A DNA stretch of 64,000 bases from NCBI GenBank assembly GCA_036159515.1, contig JAYYEV010000081.1, positions 5,798-69,797 on the forward strand. The letters run 5' to 3'. Shown one piece after another: positions 17,537 through 26,674 of this stretch. This stretch comes from GCA-002727735 sp036159515. GTDB taxonomy: Bacteria; Bacteroidota; Bacteroidia; Flavobacteriales_D; Parvicellaceae. The notes under the pieces are model-generated. The model was given only the letters and a program-made list of their open reading frames with translations, ran no database searches and was not told where the DNA came from. Both the position numbers and the translations under genes were made by a program. The number at the start of each line of letters is the position of its first letter. The stretch's first letter is position 1.

Positions 17537-18816
17537 GTAAAAAAACAACATATGACCTATTTGAAAACCTAATTAAAGACAAATTAGAAGGTTTAGAAAG
17601 TGATTACGGAAAGGATTGGAATAAAATTTCTTCAAAGTTAGATGGTACAAAAATCAAGTCCTCTAAGAACAAAAATTCTCTATTGGTATTCATTTCAGTT
17701 TTAGTTGGTATAGGATTACTGACTGCGTTTTTATTGGATAATAATCCTGAAAACATAAAAACAATTCCTAAAGAAATCAAAATAAACAAACCTGTTGTAA
17801 AAATAAAACCAAGTGAAAATACCATCAACAGACAAGAAAAAATAAACAAAACAAAATTTTCTGAAATCAAAGAATCAAATAATCTTTCAAATGAAATTTA
17901 TCAAGAATTCGATAATATAAATTCAGAAATAAATGACACAAATGCTTTTGTATCACCAATAGATTCCATTGCAGATAGTTCTTCTTCTTTTTTAACTGAA
18001 AATGAATCAGTGATTACAAATCATATTTCAATTCAAACAAATAAAGCTGCTGTATGTTACAATGACTCAATAACCTTATCTTCAAGTGGCTGCGACAGTT
18101 GCTTGGTTTTATGGAAAATAAACGAATTGGAATACATAAGAGAGAAAAAAATTAAACTTTTAGCAAAAGAAAATTTAACTGTTTTACTTTACGAATATAC
18201 CAAGCAAGACTCTTTCCTTAGTTTAAAAGATTCCTTACAAATACCCATACATAAGGCGCCAAAGATTGAAATTATTCATGAAACAACAAATGATAATGGA
18301 TCGATAAGCACCTATCTAACTCCAATAGTAGTGGACGAATTTTCATCTGTTAATTACTCATTTATTAAAGATGGTCGTTTTAGCTGGAATTTTGGAGACG
18401 GATCATATAGTAATCAATCACACCCTAGACACGAGTATAAAACAAATGGTAAGTATATGGTGTATTTATCGTATGTGGGGCACTTTGGATGTACATCTTA
18501 TGCCAACACAGAAGTTGACATCACTGCTAATTTTGATATACTTGCTCCCAATACATTTACCCCTAATGGTGACGGAATTAATGATGTATTTATGCCAGAA
18601 GGTTTAAAGCTAAGTGGTCTTCCATTTGAAATGGTCATATTCAACAAGCATGGAAAAACTATTTTTTCAACTCAAAATTCAAACAATGGGTGGACAGGAT
18701 TTGATCAAAATACAGGAAGAAAATGTCCAACTGGTAATTACTTATGGGTGGTGAGACTAGAAAACGAAGATGGGACTTTCAATCCATACAAAGGATCAAT
18801 TCTAATCGTGGATTAA
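17533..18816 (+). CDS. Membrane-anchored anti-sigma-like protein with PKD and T9SS type B (gliding-motility CTD) domains
   Basis: The 427-residue product starts at a TTG overlapping the sigma stop; no ATG lies nearby in frame. Residues 1-50 are hydrophilic (YDLFENLIKDKLEGLESDY, then DWNKISSKL). They resemble the short cytosolic module I recall preceding the membrane helix in sigma-linked Bacteroidota proteins. One membrane helix follows (about 50-70), then a low-complexity K/N/S linker (to 165), an Ig-like region with a CxxC pair (GCDSC), a PKD domain (about 262-340, FSWNFGDGSYSNQSHPRHEY) and a C-terminal gliding-associated domain (341-427, PNTFTPNGDGINDVF). An internal helix combined with a T9SS tail is odd. 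The anti-sigma role is inferred from coupling and topology. Confidence 0.8.
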   Translation: MSKKTTYDLFENLIKDKLEGLESDYGKDWNKISSKLDGTKIKSSKNKNSLLVFISVLVGIGLLTAFLLDNNPENIKTIPKEIKINKPVVKIKPSENTINRQEKINKTKFSEIKESNNLSNEIYQEFDNINSEINDTNAFVSPIDSIADSSSSFLTENESVITNHISIQTNKAAVCYNDSITLSSSGCDSCLVLWKINELEYIREKKIKLLAKENLTVLLYEYTKQDSFLSLKDSLQIPIHKAPKIEIIHETTNDNGSISTYLTPIVVDEFSSVNYSFIKDGRFSWNFGDGSYSNQSHPRHEYKTNGKYMVYLSYVGHFGCTSYANTEVDITANFDILAPNTFTPNGDGINDVFMPEGLKLSGLPFEMVIFNKHGKTIFSTQNSNNGWTGFDQNTGRKCPTGNYLWVVRLENEDGTFNPYKGSILIVD

Positions 18817-20756
18817 GCATCTATATTTGCGTACTTAGCATTATTTTCTATAAATTCTCTTCTAGGCGGAACATCATCACCCATCAACATAGAAAATATT
18901 CTGTCAGCCTCAGCTGCACTTTCAATTGTAACTTGTCTTAGTGTTCTATTTTCTGGTGACATAGTTGTATCCCATAATTGTTCAGCATTCATTTCACCAA
19001 GACCTTTATAACGTTGTACATGGACACTTGATTCACTACCTGAGCCTTTCATTTCATCTATAAAGCCATCTCTTTCTTTATCGTCCCAAGCATATTTGGC
19101 TTGTTTTCCTTTTCTAACTAAATATAGTGGAGGAGTAGCAATATAAATATATCCATTCTCAATCATCTCTCTCATGTATCTAAAGAAAAAGGTCAATATC
19201 AGTGTTTGAATATGACTTCCATCCACATCAGCATCACACATGATCACCGCTTTGTGATATCTTAGTTTTTCTAAGTTTAAGGCTTTAGAGTCTTCTTCAG
19301 TTCCAACTCTAACACCAAGGGCAGTATAGATGTTTTTTATTTCTTCATTTTCAAATATTTTATGGACCATGGCTTTTTCCACATTGAGAATTTTACCTCT
19401 TAAGGGCATAATCGCTTGAAACTCTCTATCTCTACCTTGCTTAGCAGTTCCGCCAGCTGAATCCCCCTCAACAAGGAATAACTCACATTTTGCTGGATCT
19501 TTTGAAGCGCAATCTGCTAGTTTTCCTGGAAGCCCAGCTCCTCCCATAGGATTTTTTCGCTGAACCATTTCACGTGCCTTTCTTGCAGCATGTCTGGCTG
19601 TAGCAGCCAATATAACCTTTTCTATAATTTTTTTAGCATCTGCAGGATTCTCCTCTAGGTAATTAGCTAACATTTCACTAACTGCTTGACTAACAGGTGC
19701 AGAGACTTCTCTGTTACCTAATTTCGTTTTCGTTTGACCTTCAAATTGTGGTTCAGCTACCTTAACAGAAACTATGGCAGTAAGACCTTCTCTAAAATCA
19801 TCTCCAGCTATTTCAAACTTCAACTTATCCAGCATTCCAGAGTTTTCTGCATATTTTTTTAACGTATTTGTTAAACCTCTTCTAAAACCAGTTAAGTGGG
19901 TACCGCCTTCATGGGTATTAATGTTATTGACATAACTATGTATGTTTTCACTATAACTAGTGTTGTATATCATCGCTACTTCTACTGGGATATTGTCTTT
20001 TTCCCCTTCAATAGCTACCACTTTTTCAATTAGTCTTTCTCTAGTACCATCTAAAAACTCCACAAATTCCGACAGACCTCTCTCAGAAAAAAAGGTTTCT
20101 GATTTAAAATCACCATCTTCCGCATTTTCTCTTTCGTCAGTTAGTACAATAGTAATGCCCTTGTTCAAATAAGCAAGCTCTCTCATTCTTGCAGAGAGTG
20201 TATCATAAGAATATATGATGTCATCAAAGATTTCTTTATCTGGACTAAATTCAACTTGAGTACCCCTATCTGTGGTATTACCTACTTCCTCAACCTCTTT
20301 TGTTTTTTTACCTTTTGAATATTCTTGTTCCCAAATTTTACCATCTCTGTAAACGGTTGCCTTCAAATAAATTGATAAGGCATTTACACATGAAACCCCT
20401 ACACCATGTAATCCACCAGATACCTTATATGAATCTTTATCAAATTTACCACCTGCACCTATTTTAGTCATTACAACTTCCAATGCTGAAACACCTTCTT
20501 TTTTGTGCATATCAACAGGTATACCACGCCCATTATCTTTTACTCTTATTCCGTTTTCTTTTGTTATGGTTACTGAAATGGCATCACAATGTCCAGCTAA
20601 AGCTTCGTCTATAGAATTATCAACTACTTCATATACAAGGTGATGTAGACCTCTAGAACCTACATCTCCAATATACATTGAAGGTCGCATTCTAACATGT
20701 TCAATACCCTCTAAAGCTTGAATACTATCCGCGGAATATTTCTTCTCTTCACTCAT
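18813..20756 (-). CDS. gyrB: DNA gyrase subunit B
   Basis: GyrB is the ATPase subunit of gyrase and introduces negative supercoils with GyrA. I use the ATG at 20756 (MSEEKKYSADSIQALEG); an in-frame upstream start at 20777 would add MLNKFID, which is not family-like. Of 647 residues, the GHKL ATPase region includes VDNSIDEALAGHCD (about 43-56) and the GGLHGVGVSCVNALS lid (about 111-125). The TOPRIM domain has LVEGDSAGGTAKQGRD and the acidic DADVDGSHI (about 505-513); the C-terminus has QRYKGLGEMNAEQLW. No ParE-like features are seen. Its stop is shared with the convergent CTD gene through TTAA. Confidence 0.95.
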   Translation of the reverse strand: MSEEKKYSADSIQALEGIEHVRMRPSMYIGDVGSRGLHHLVYEVVDNSIDEALAGHCDAISVTITKENGIRVKDNGRGIPVDMHKKEGVSALEVVMTKIGAGGKFDKDSYKVSGGLHGVGVSCVNALSIYLKATVYRDGKIWEQEYSKGKKTKEVEEVGNTTDRGTQVEFSPDKEIFDDIIYSYDTLSARMRELAYLNKGITIVLTDERENAEDGDFKSETFFSERGLSEFVEFLDGTRERLIEKVVAIEGEKDNIPVEVAMIYNTSYSENIHSYVNNINTHEGGTHLTGFRRGLTNTLKKYAENSGMLDKLKFEIAGDDFREGLTAIVSVKVAEPQFEGQTKTKLGNREVSAPVSQAVSEMLANYLEENPADAKKIIEKVILAATARHAARKAREMVQRKNPMGGAGLPGKLADCASKDPAKCELFLVEGDSAGGTAKQGRDREFQAIMPLRGKILNVEKAMVHKIFENEEIKNIYTALGVRVGTEEDSKALNLEKLRYHKAVIMCDADVDGSHIQTLILTFFFRYMREMIENGYIYIATPPLYLVRKGKQAKYAWDDKERDGFIDEMKGSGSESSVHVQRYKGLGEMNAEQLWDTTMSPENRTLRQVTIESAAEADRIFSMLMGDDVPPRREFIENNAKYANIDA

Positions 20757-20774
20757 GTCAATAAATTTGTTGAG

Positions 20775-20782
20775 CAAATATA
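20775..20782 (-). promoter_or_regulatory. Candidate -7 element of gyrB
   Basis: The minus strand reads TATATTTGC 19 bases upstream of the ATG at 20756, a perfect TAnnTTTG. A clear TTG is not seen at the -33 distance. Because the box lies across the alternative upstream TTG start at 20777, it also argues for the internal ATG as the true start. Confidence 0.47.
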
Positions 20783-20843
20783 GTTTTTTAGGCTTATAAA
20801 ATAGCCTTATTCTTCTCTGTAAATAGAGGAGTTTTCAACAGTG

Positions 20844-22652
20844 TTAAAAACTAAGCGTAACCCCTCCAAATATATTTATAGATTGTACCGGCGTATTTGT
20901 CCAAAACTGATACCTTTTTGCAGTGAAATTATTGAAACGAATAAAGGCAGATACCTTTTCGTTATACCTGTATTCAGCCGATAGATTCAAATCTACAAAT
21001 GGCTTCAATTTAAAGGCATTTCTATTTTCGGATATTTCATCAAAATGAGAATTATTGACGAAATTGTCAACAATATTATTTGAAAGGGTAGGGATTTGAT
21101 ATGAATATACATTTCTTGCCCCAACTAAAAATAAATCACTTCTTATTATTAGTTTGTCAGAAAGGTCTAGAATAGCCGAGCCTGTCAATATAAAATCTGG
21201 TCTTTGCCAAGCTTTTGCATCTTCATCACCATCTTCAATTTTTAGTTTATAAATAAAGTATTCTGCCTTTCCTGCTAATTTTAACTTTTCACCATTTTGG
21301 TAGGTAACCTCACCAAGGATTGTGGTTCTATTGACTTTATTATAAGTCACCTGAAATTTATTTTCTAACGAAGAAGTTGTGTCAGGTACATAAAAATAAA
21401 AATTATCAAATCTTTCGACATTTGTAGAGAAATTAAAGGTGAATTTACTACTCATTGAGCCTCTAATTCCTGCATATAAATTAGATCGCTGAGCTGTATT
21501 ATAAAGATCTATGTCTTCAGATACGAATGGGTTTTCTAATCTTAATTTATTAAATGTATTTCTCTGCACATTACCTTTCCATCCTGCATAAGGGATGAAA
21601 ACATCATTAAATAAACTGTAACTAACCTCTACATCAGGGAATAAATAAAATTTAGCTTCGGAAACTATGTCTGATTGCAGCGACAAACCAACTTTAGCAA
21701 TTAAGTTGTCTTTTCTAGTATATATATGAGGATTTAATCTTAGAATAGCTGAGGTTTGAGCATTTAACCCTTCTCCTACTTGGATTTGATATGTGCTTGT
21801 GTCTAACGTAAGACTAGGTTGGTTAATATTATTGATGTCCAGTTCAAAAGTGCCCAAAAATTCATTTTCTAAAATGACCCAACCTGTGTGCCCTCCTAAT
21901 AAAAAATGATTTTCTGAAAATTGGTAATTACTATTCAAATGATGAAAATCAAGCCATGTTTTATATCTTAACTTATTTGTGTCCCTTCCTGTATTTTTAG
22001 AGTTAAATTTCATGTGGAAATCAAATAAATCGTAGTTCTGTCTAAAGTTGGTGGAAGTATCTTCAAATACGCCGCTGTATAAAGAAGTATCTAATCCATA
22101 AAATTGGTATCGATTTCTTTCATAGTCTAACTCCGTCCATAAATCATGATCTAAAAAAAACTTCTGAAAATATCCCCCGAGAAGAACATCGGAGTATGTG
22201 GTATTACCCATTTCTCTAATGTTTCCTAAACTGCTCTGAAAATTACTTTTAACCCCCCAACTTTCATATTTTGATCTTTTTGATGCATAATTCAAGTCGA
22301 AAAATGGGGTGAAGTACATTCCAGCTCCTGCTTTTAAATAACCTGAATATAGCTTGTCCAATGGCTCAACTATTTTCAACTTTGCTGGAGTAATATTTTC
22401 AATCTCATAACTTACTTCTTGCTGTTTGGGTTCCAAGTAATATTTTACTTCATCCATTTCAAGAGATGAATCAATTTGTAACGGATTAATAGCTGCCTTT
22501 TGTGTCCTTGCAATTTTACGTGAGCCTGAACCAACACCAAGGAATGTCTCGTCTGATCCACTATTGTTTTGAGCCATTGAACTATTGAATCCAATGATAA
22601 CACAGCACAATGCCGTAACAGATTTACAAAGTTGTTTAATTACCATCTTCAT
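20844..22652 (-). CDS. Predicted outer-membrane beta-barrel protein (TonB-receptor-like barrel, no plug)
   Basis: The 602-residue protein has a signal peptide ending near NSSMAQ, a polar N-terminal region of about 70 residues, then many alternating amphipathic strands rich in aromatic residues, and a C-terminal strand ending in aromatic phenylalanine (GGVTLSF), as expected for BAM substrates. I see no clear plug domain or TonB box, so it is a barrel of the TonB-dependent-receptor-like group rather than a proven receptor. It overlaps the upstream TPR gene by 17 bases, so the two are made together. This TPR/barrel pair is something I recall in other Bacteroidota. Substrate unknown. Confidence 0.72.
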   Translation of the reverse strand: MKMVIKQLCKSVTALCCVIIGFNSSMAQNNSGSDETFLGVGSGSRKIARTQKAAINPLQIDSSLEMDEVKYYLEPKQQEVSYEIENITPAKLKIVEPLDKLYSGYLKAGAGMYFTPFFDLNYASKRSKYESWGVKSNFQSSLGNIREMGNTTYSDVLLGGYFQKFFLDHDLWTELDYERNRYQFYGLDTSLYSGVFEDTSTNFRQNYDLFDFHMKFNSKNTGRDTNKLRYKTWLDFHHLNSNYQFSENHFLLGGHTGWVILENEFLGTFELDINNINQPSLTLDTSTYQIQVGEGLNAQTSAILRLNPHIYTRKDNLIAKVGLSLQSDIVSEAKFYLFPDVEVSYSLFNDVFIPYAGWKGNVQRNTFNKLRLENPFVSEDIDLYNTAQRSNLYAGIRGSMSSKFTFNFSTNVERFDNFYFYVPDTTSSLENKFQVTYNKVNRTTILGEVTYQNGEKLKLAGKAEYFIYKLKIEDGDEDAKAWQRPDFILTGSAILDLSDKLIIRSDLFLVGARNVYSYQIPTLSNNIVDNFVNNSHFDEISENRNAFKLKPFVDLNLSAEYRYNEKVSAFIRFNNFTAKRYQFWTNTPVQSINIFGGVTLSF

Positions 22653-25600
22653 TGTTTTTATTTTCCTCTATGTTTTCCTGAGAAGGTTCCTCAAAAAGCT
22701 CTTGATCTTGTGGATCAACGTCCTGAAAATCAATTTCTATATCTTCCTGATCTGGCTCATTATTTAGTTCAATCTGCTCTAAATTTTTAACATACTCTAG
22801 CTTTTGTTCTGCTTCAGCTAAGATTTCGTCTTTTTTTGGACCATCGTAATTATCGATAATACTCTGTATACTATGCTTTGCATTAAAGAAATCTTTCAAT
22901 TGGGTAAAATTATCACCAAGTAATAATATACCTTTTGCCAACCAATAATCATACGTTGGCTTTTGTTGCACCAATTCCATGATTTGCCTCTCACAATTTT
23001 CATAATCTTTATTTAGGTGATAAATATGACAGATATTATATTTTGCTTCTGCAGCAGCTTCACTTTTCGCTATCGAAATAACATTTTCATAGGAAATAAG
23101 GGCACTATCCAAGAATCCCAATTCTTTGTATGAATTTGCTAAAAACAAATTAGCGTCTTCAATCACTTTATCGTTGGGGTGATTTAACAACAGTACTTTT
23201 TTCGCATAAAGAATAGCAGACTGGAAATTATCTAAATAATAAAAGCAATACATCTGTCCTCTTTTAGAAAGTGACAAATCTTCTTGAGTTACCCCCACAT
23301 TTTCTAATGTAGAAAAATGACCTAAAGCTAATTTGTAATTCTCTGAATCAAAGGTGATTTCACCAGCATATTTTAAAGATTCAGTGAAATAATTATTATT
23401 TGGTTTTGTGGTAATGAAATCGTAATGATACAAAGCTTCACTTTTTTGGCCTGAAGTATAATAACATGTAGCCATATAATAATGAGCAGAAATTTCTTTT
23501 ATTGGATTTGAAATATTATCCAAATAATAAGTTGCTTTTTCAATCTGAAGATCACAATCTCCATTATCTCTTGCCAATTGAACAGGCTGCCAGAAAGTGG
23601 AATCTTTTTGTTGCTCGCTCACAGCTATACCTCTTTTATCTAACCACCCATAATAGCCCGGTAGATCATTTCTTTTTGCATACACTTCCATCATTAACTC
23701 TATTGCTAATTCATTTTCAATTTCAGCATCTGGATAGTTATCTAACACCGTTAGCAAGTACTTTTCACCCTCATCAAGATTACCCTCTTTGATGTATATA
23801 CTACCAACCTCAACAAAAGCAGTGGATATGAAATTGTTATTAGGATACTCATCTATAAACTTTAAGTACGTATTTATGGCTTCTGTATTCTTTTCTAAAT
23901 CCTTATAGGTTTGTGCTAGGTTCAATAGTGAAAGGACTTGGTATCTTGATTCAGGATATTCATCCGTTAGTTTTTGTAACGTTTCCATCTTTCCATCATA
24001 GTCTTGTATAAGACCCTGAGAGGTAGACATCTGGTACAAAGCATAACTGTGATTTAACTCTTTTATGTCTAAAGACATTTTATAATTTTCAATAGCAAGG
24101 CTGTCGTTTTTTAATACAAAGTAAGCATCGGCTATTCTAACTAATGCAGAATGATATCTTGATGAATCAGAAAAATTAGATTGGTGAATATAATTTCTGA
24201 AATATTGTATTGATTTCTCCAAATCATTTTCCTGTCTAACTACATTATAAGATTTTACATTGGTGTATGGTGTAGCTTTTTCAAAATATGCATACCCTAA
24301 ATGAAAATCTAAATCATTGTACTCACTAGTTAATAAGGCTCCGTTAGTATATCTGTACTTTTCATAGGTTGAAATAGCATCTTCAAATTTTCCTGATTTG
24401 TAAAAACATTCTGCTTTCCAAAACTCACTTAATGCATTTAACTTTTGATCAATAGGGTAACGCCTAACTAGATCAAAACTTTGGATAGCATCACCGTAAT
24501 TACGATTATGAAAATGTTCAACAGCCCTGTTATAAACTATGGTTTGGTATGCACTTTGCATCCTAGGATCTTTTTCCTTAATCTTTTCAAGTGATGTTAA
24601 GGCATCATCATAATTTTTAGTAGTTAAATATACCTTAAGTAAAAATTCATATGCTTCTTTTGCATCTTCAGTATCTGGATAAGTTTCTATAAATTCATGA
24701 AATGCATTTATAGCTTCATCATAAGGATTGTAGCTTAATTCGAAAGCTAATTTTGCGTAATTAAATAGAGAGTTTCGTTTAATCTCTATGTCAAAATCAA
24801 GTTTACTTGCTTCATGGAATGCATTTCTTGCATAATCTTTTTCATTTAATTTCAAATATGCGTCTGCCATATGGTAATAAGAGGTTTGAGATAACACATC
24901 TGATTTATAAACCACTCTTGAAAATAATGAAATGGCTTTCTCAAAATTTCCTAACTTATAGTAAGAAAAAGCCACTTGGTAATTAGATTCTCTATTCGCT
25001 TTAGCGTATTTTTTAAAGACCTTGTAATAATCGATAGCTTTATTGTAGTCCTGGCTTTTGTAATATGAGTCACCAATAAGCTTTGCAAATTCGCCTTTTC
25101 GTTTTTCTATAACCGAATCTATGTATACGGGTGCATAGGCTATCAAGTCATCATATTTATGTTGTTGATAGAGAATTTGAGTAATGTAGTAAGGTATGAT
25201 CGACTTAAACATTTTACTTTTAGAAATGGATCTAAAGCCAACTAATGCGGTTTGATATTTTCCTTCTTCATATGCGATATGGGAATAATAATACGTAGCA
25301 GGAATTTTATAATCAGATTCACGCTGTAATAATTCATTAAAATTCACCTTTGCCTCATCTTGTTTTTTTCTTATAAATTTGGAATATCCGAGTTTAAATA
25401 AATATTCATTTTGGTCTTCGATAGTAAGGTCATATTGGTCAATTTTTTCAAAATATTCTATTGATTTAGTGAATTTTTTCATTCGATAATAATGCCTAGC
25501 TAGTTGAAGATAAACACGTTCTGATTTTGGATGATCAGGATGATCAAGCACAAATCTTGTTAAGAGTGTTTCTACATTATGATGATATAAATGCAAAGCA

Positions 25601-25839
25601 CAAACGGCAAAATAATACTCAGCATTGATGCGTAATTCATCTTGTGTGTTTGGTATCTCATTTATAATTTCTTTGAAATAGGCTTGTGCAGCGCTATATT
25701 TCTGTTTATCATAAAGTTCTTGTGCATACTTATAACTTTTATATTCATCTGTGTGAATTAAGGTCTTTTGACCAGTAACTTGAACAAAATAACAGCACAA
25801 TAAAAGTATAAATAGACCCTTCCTCAACATTTTATACAT
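22636..25839 (-). CDS. Large secreted/periplasmic TPR repeat protein
   Basis: I start at the ATG at 25839 (MYKMLRKGLFILLLCCYFVQVTGQ); ATG 25830 is equally possible and gives the same signal peptide. Of about 1067 residues nearly all is tetratricopeptide-like helix pairs, with repeated patterns such as KYSAAQAYFKEI, KFTKSIEYFEKI, NYGDAIQSFDLV and KFEDAISTYEKY, so some 20-25 repeats are likely. The last 60 residues are strongly acidic (EDIEIDFQDVDPQDQELFEEP). Such proteins scaffold envelope complexes. The gene runs into the barrel gene with a 17-base overlap, suggesting the two products work together in the periplasm and outer membrane. Confidence 0.82.
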   Translation of the reverse strand: MYKMLRKGLFILLLCCYFVQVTGQKTLIHTDEYKSYKYAQELYDKQKYSAAQAYFKEIINEIPNTQDELRINAEYYFAVCALHLYHHNVETLLTRFVLDHPDHPKSERVYLQLARHYYRMKKFTKSIEYFEKIDQYDLTIEDQNEYLFKLGYSKFIRKKQDEAKVNFNELLQRESDYKIPATYYYSHIAYEEGKYQTALVGFRSISKSKMFKSIIPYYITQILYQQHKYDDLIAYAPVYIDSVIEKRKGEFAKLIGDSYYKSQDYNKAIDYYKVFKKYAKANRESNYQVAFSYYKLGNFEKAISLFSRVVYKSDVLSQTSYYHMADAYLKLNEKDYARNAFHEASKLDFDIEIKRNSLFNYAKLAFELSYNPYDEAINAFHEFIETYPDTEDAKEAYEFLLKVYLTTKNYDDALTSLEKIKEKDPRMQSAYQTIVYNRAVEHFHNRNYGDAIQSFDLVRRYPIDQKLNALSEFWKAECFYKSGKFEDAISTYEKYRYTNGALLTSEYNDLDFHLGYAYFEKATPYTNVKSYNVVRQENDLEKSIQYFRNYIHQSNFSDSSRYHSALVRIADAYFVLKNDSLAIENYKMSLDIKELNHSYALYQMSTSQGLIQDYDGKMETLQKLTDEYPESRYQVLSLLNLAQTYKDLEKNTEAINTYLKFIDEYPNNNFISTAFVEVGSIYIKEGNLDEGEKYLLTVLDNYPDAEIENELAIELMMEVYAKRNDLPGYYGWLDKRGIAVSEQQKDSTFWQPVQLARDNGDCDLQIEKATYYLDNISNPIKEISAHYYMATCYYTSGQKSEALYHYDFITTKPNNNYFTESLKYAGEITFDSENYKLALGHFSTLENVGVTQEDLSLSKRGQMYCFYYLDNFQSAILYAKKVLLLNHPNDKVIEDANLFLANSYKELGFLDSALISYENVISIAKSEAAAEAKYNICHIYHLNKDYENCERQIMELVQQKPTYDYWLAKGILLLGDNFTQLKDFFNAKHSIQSIIDNYDGPKKDEILAEAEQKLEYVKNLEQIELNNEPDQEDIEIDFQDVDPQDQELFEEPSQENIEENKNNEDGN

Positions 25840-25977
25840 GAACTTAATTTGGTGTTGAAACAATATGCATTAAAGATAATTAGGTCAATGTCTTGGGTAA
25901 TCACTTCATTTGAATATTTTCAACCATATTATGTTAACATTAATAACTCATCCTAAAACCAATATTGGATAATATTT

Positions 25978-25985
25978 TAAATTTG
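25978..25985 (+). promoter_or_regulatory. Candidate -7 element of ftsE
   Basis: TAAATTTG matches TAnnTTTG and ends 19 bases before the ATG at 26005. No convincing -33 TTG was found at the usual spacing. Confidence 0.4.
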
Positions 25986-26004
25986 ATCTACAACTTTTCA
26001 ATTT

Positions 26005-26673
26005 ATGATTACTGAACCTCTTGTGAAAATCAATAAAGTTTACATCAAACAACAACAAAACGAAATTTTAAATGATATAAGCCTCAATATCAATGAAGGT
26101 GAATTTGTGTACTTCGTTGGCAAAACTGGAAGTGGGAAAAGTAGTTTATTGAAATCCATTTATGGAGATATTGAAATTGAAGATGGAGATATAATTGTTG
26201 ATGGACAATCCATAAGAAAAAGTCGAAAAAAACATATTTTAATGTTAAGAAGAAAACTGGGTATCATTTTTCAAGATTTTGAATTATTAATGGATAGAAC
26301 TATTGAAGATAATTTAAAGTTTGTGATGAAAGCTACGGGGTGGAAAGGAAAAAAAAATATTCAACATAAAGTAACAGAACTTCTTGAGATGATAGAAATG
26401 AAAGAGAAAGCTAGTTCTAAGCCTCATTTACTCTCTGGTGGAGAACAACAGCGTGTTGCTATTGCTAGAGCTTTAATAAATGACCCCAAAATCATTATTG
26501 CAGATGAACCTACAGGGAATTTGGATCCAGAGACTAGTTTAAAAATCATGGAGTTAATAAAAAATATGGCTAACCCCAAACAAACCATCATTATGGCAAC
26601 TCATGACTATGATATTATCGAAAGGTTTCCAGGAAGAATTATACAGTTTAAGAATAAGAAAATTTTAGAATAA
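26005..26673 (+). CDS. ftsE: FtsE-like ABC transporter ATPase
   Basis: The 222-residue ATPase has Walker A GKTGSGKSS at 39-47, a Q-loop in GIIFQDFELLMDRT (about 91-104), the signature LSGGEQQRVAIARAL (about 139-153), Walker B IIIADEPTGNLD (about 158-169) and the switch histidine in ATHDYD. The LLMDRT segment after the Q-loop and small size are those of FtsE, which with FtsX links the divisome to cell-wall hydrolases. ftsX is not next to it; I recall a split ftsE/ftsX arrangement in Bacteroidota. A LolD/MacB-type ATPase is the main alternative, but no permease gene is adjacent. Confidence 0.8.
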   Translation: MITEPLVKINKVYIKQQQNEILNDISLNINEGEFVYFVGKTGSGKSSLLKSIYGDIEIEDGDIIVDGQSIRKSRKKHILMLRRKLGIIFQDFELLMDRTIEDNLKFVMKATGWKGKKNIQHKVTELLEMIEMKEKASSKPHLLSGGEQQRVAIARALINDPKIIIADEPTGNLDPETSLKIMELIKNMANPKQTIIMATHDYDIIERFPGRIIQFKNKKILE

Positions 26674-26674
26674 T

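Noticed and set aside
20791..20808. Inverted repeat (AGGCT...AGCCT) just upstream of the gyrB -7 element, possible terminator of the barrel gene
   Set aside because: On the minus strand the stem of only 5 pairs is followed by A residues, not T, so it does not fit an intrinsic terminator for that direction; it may be chance in AT-rich DNA.
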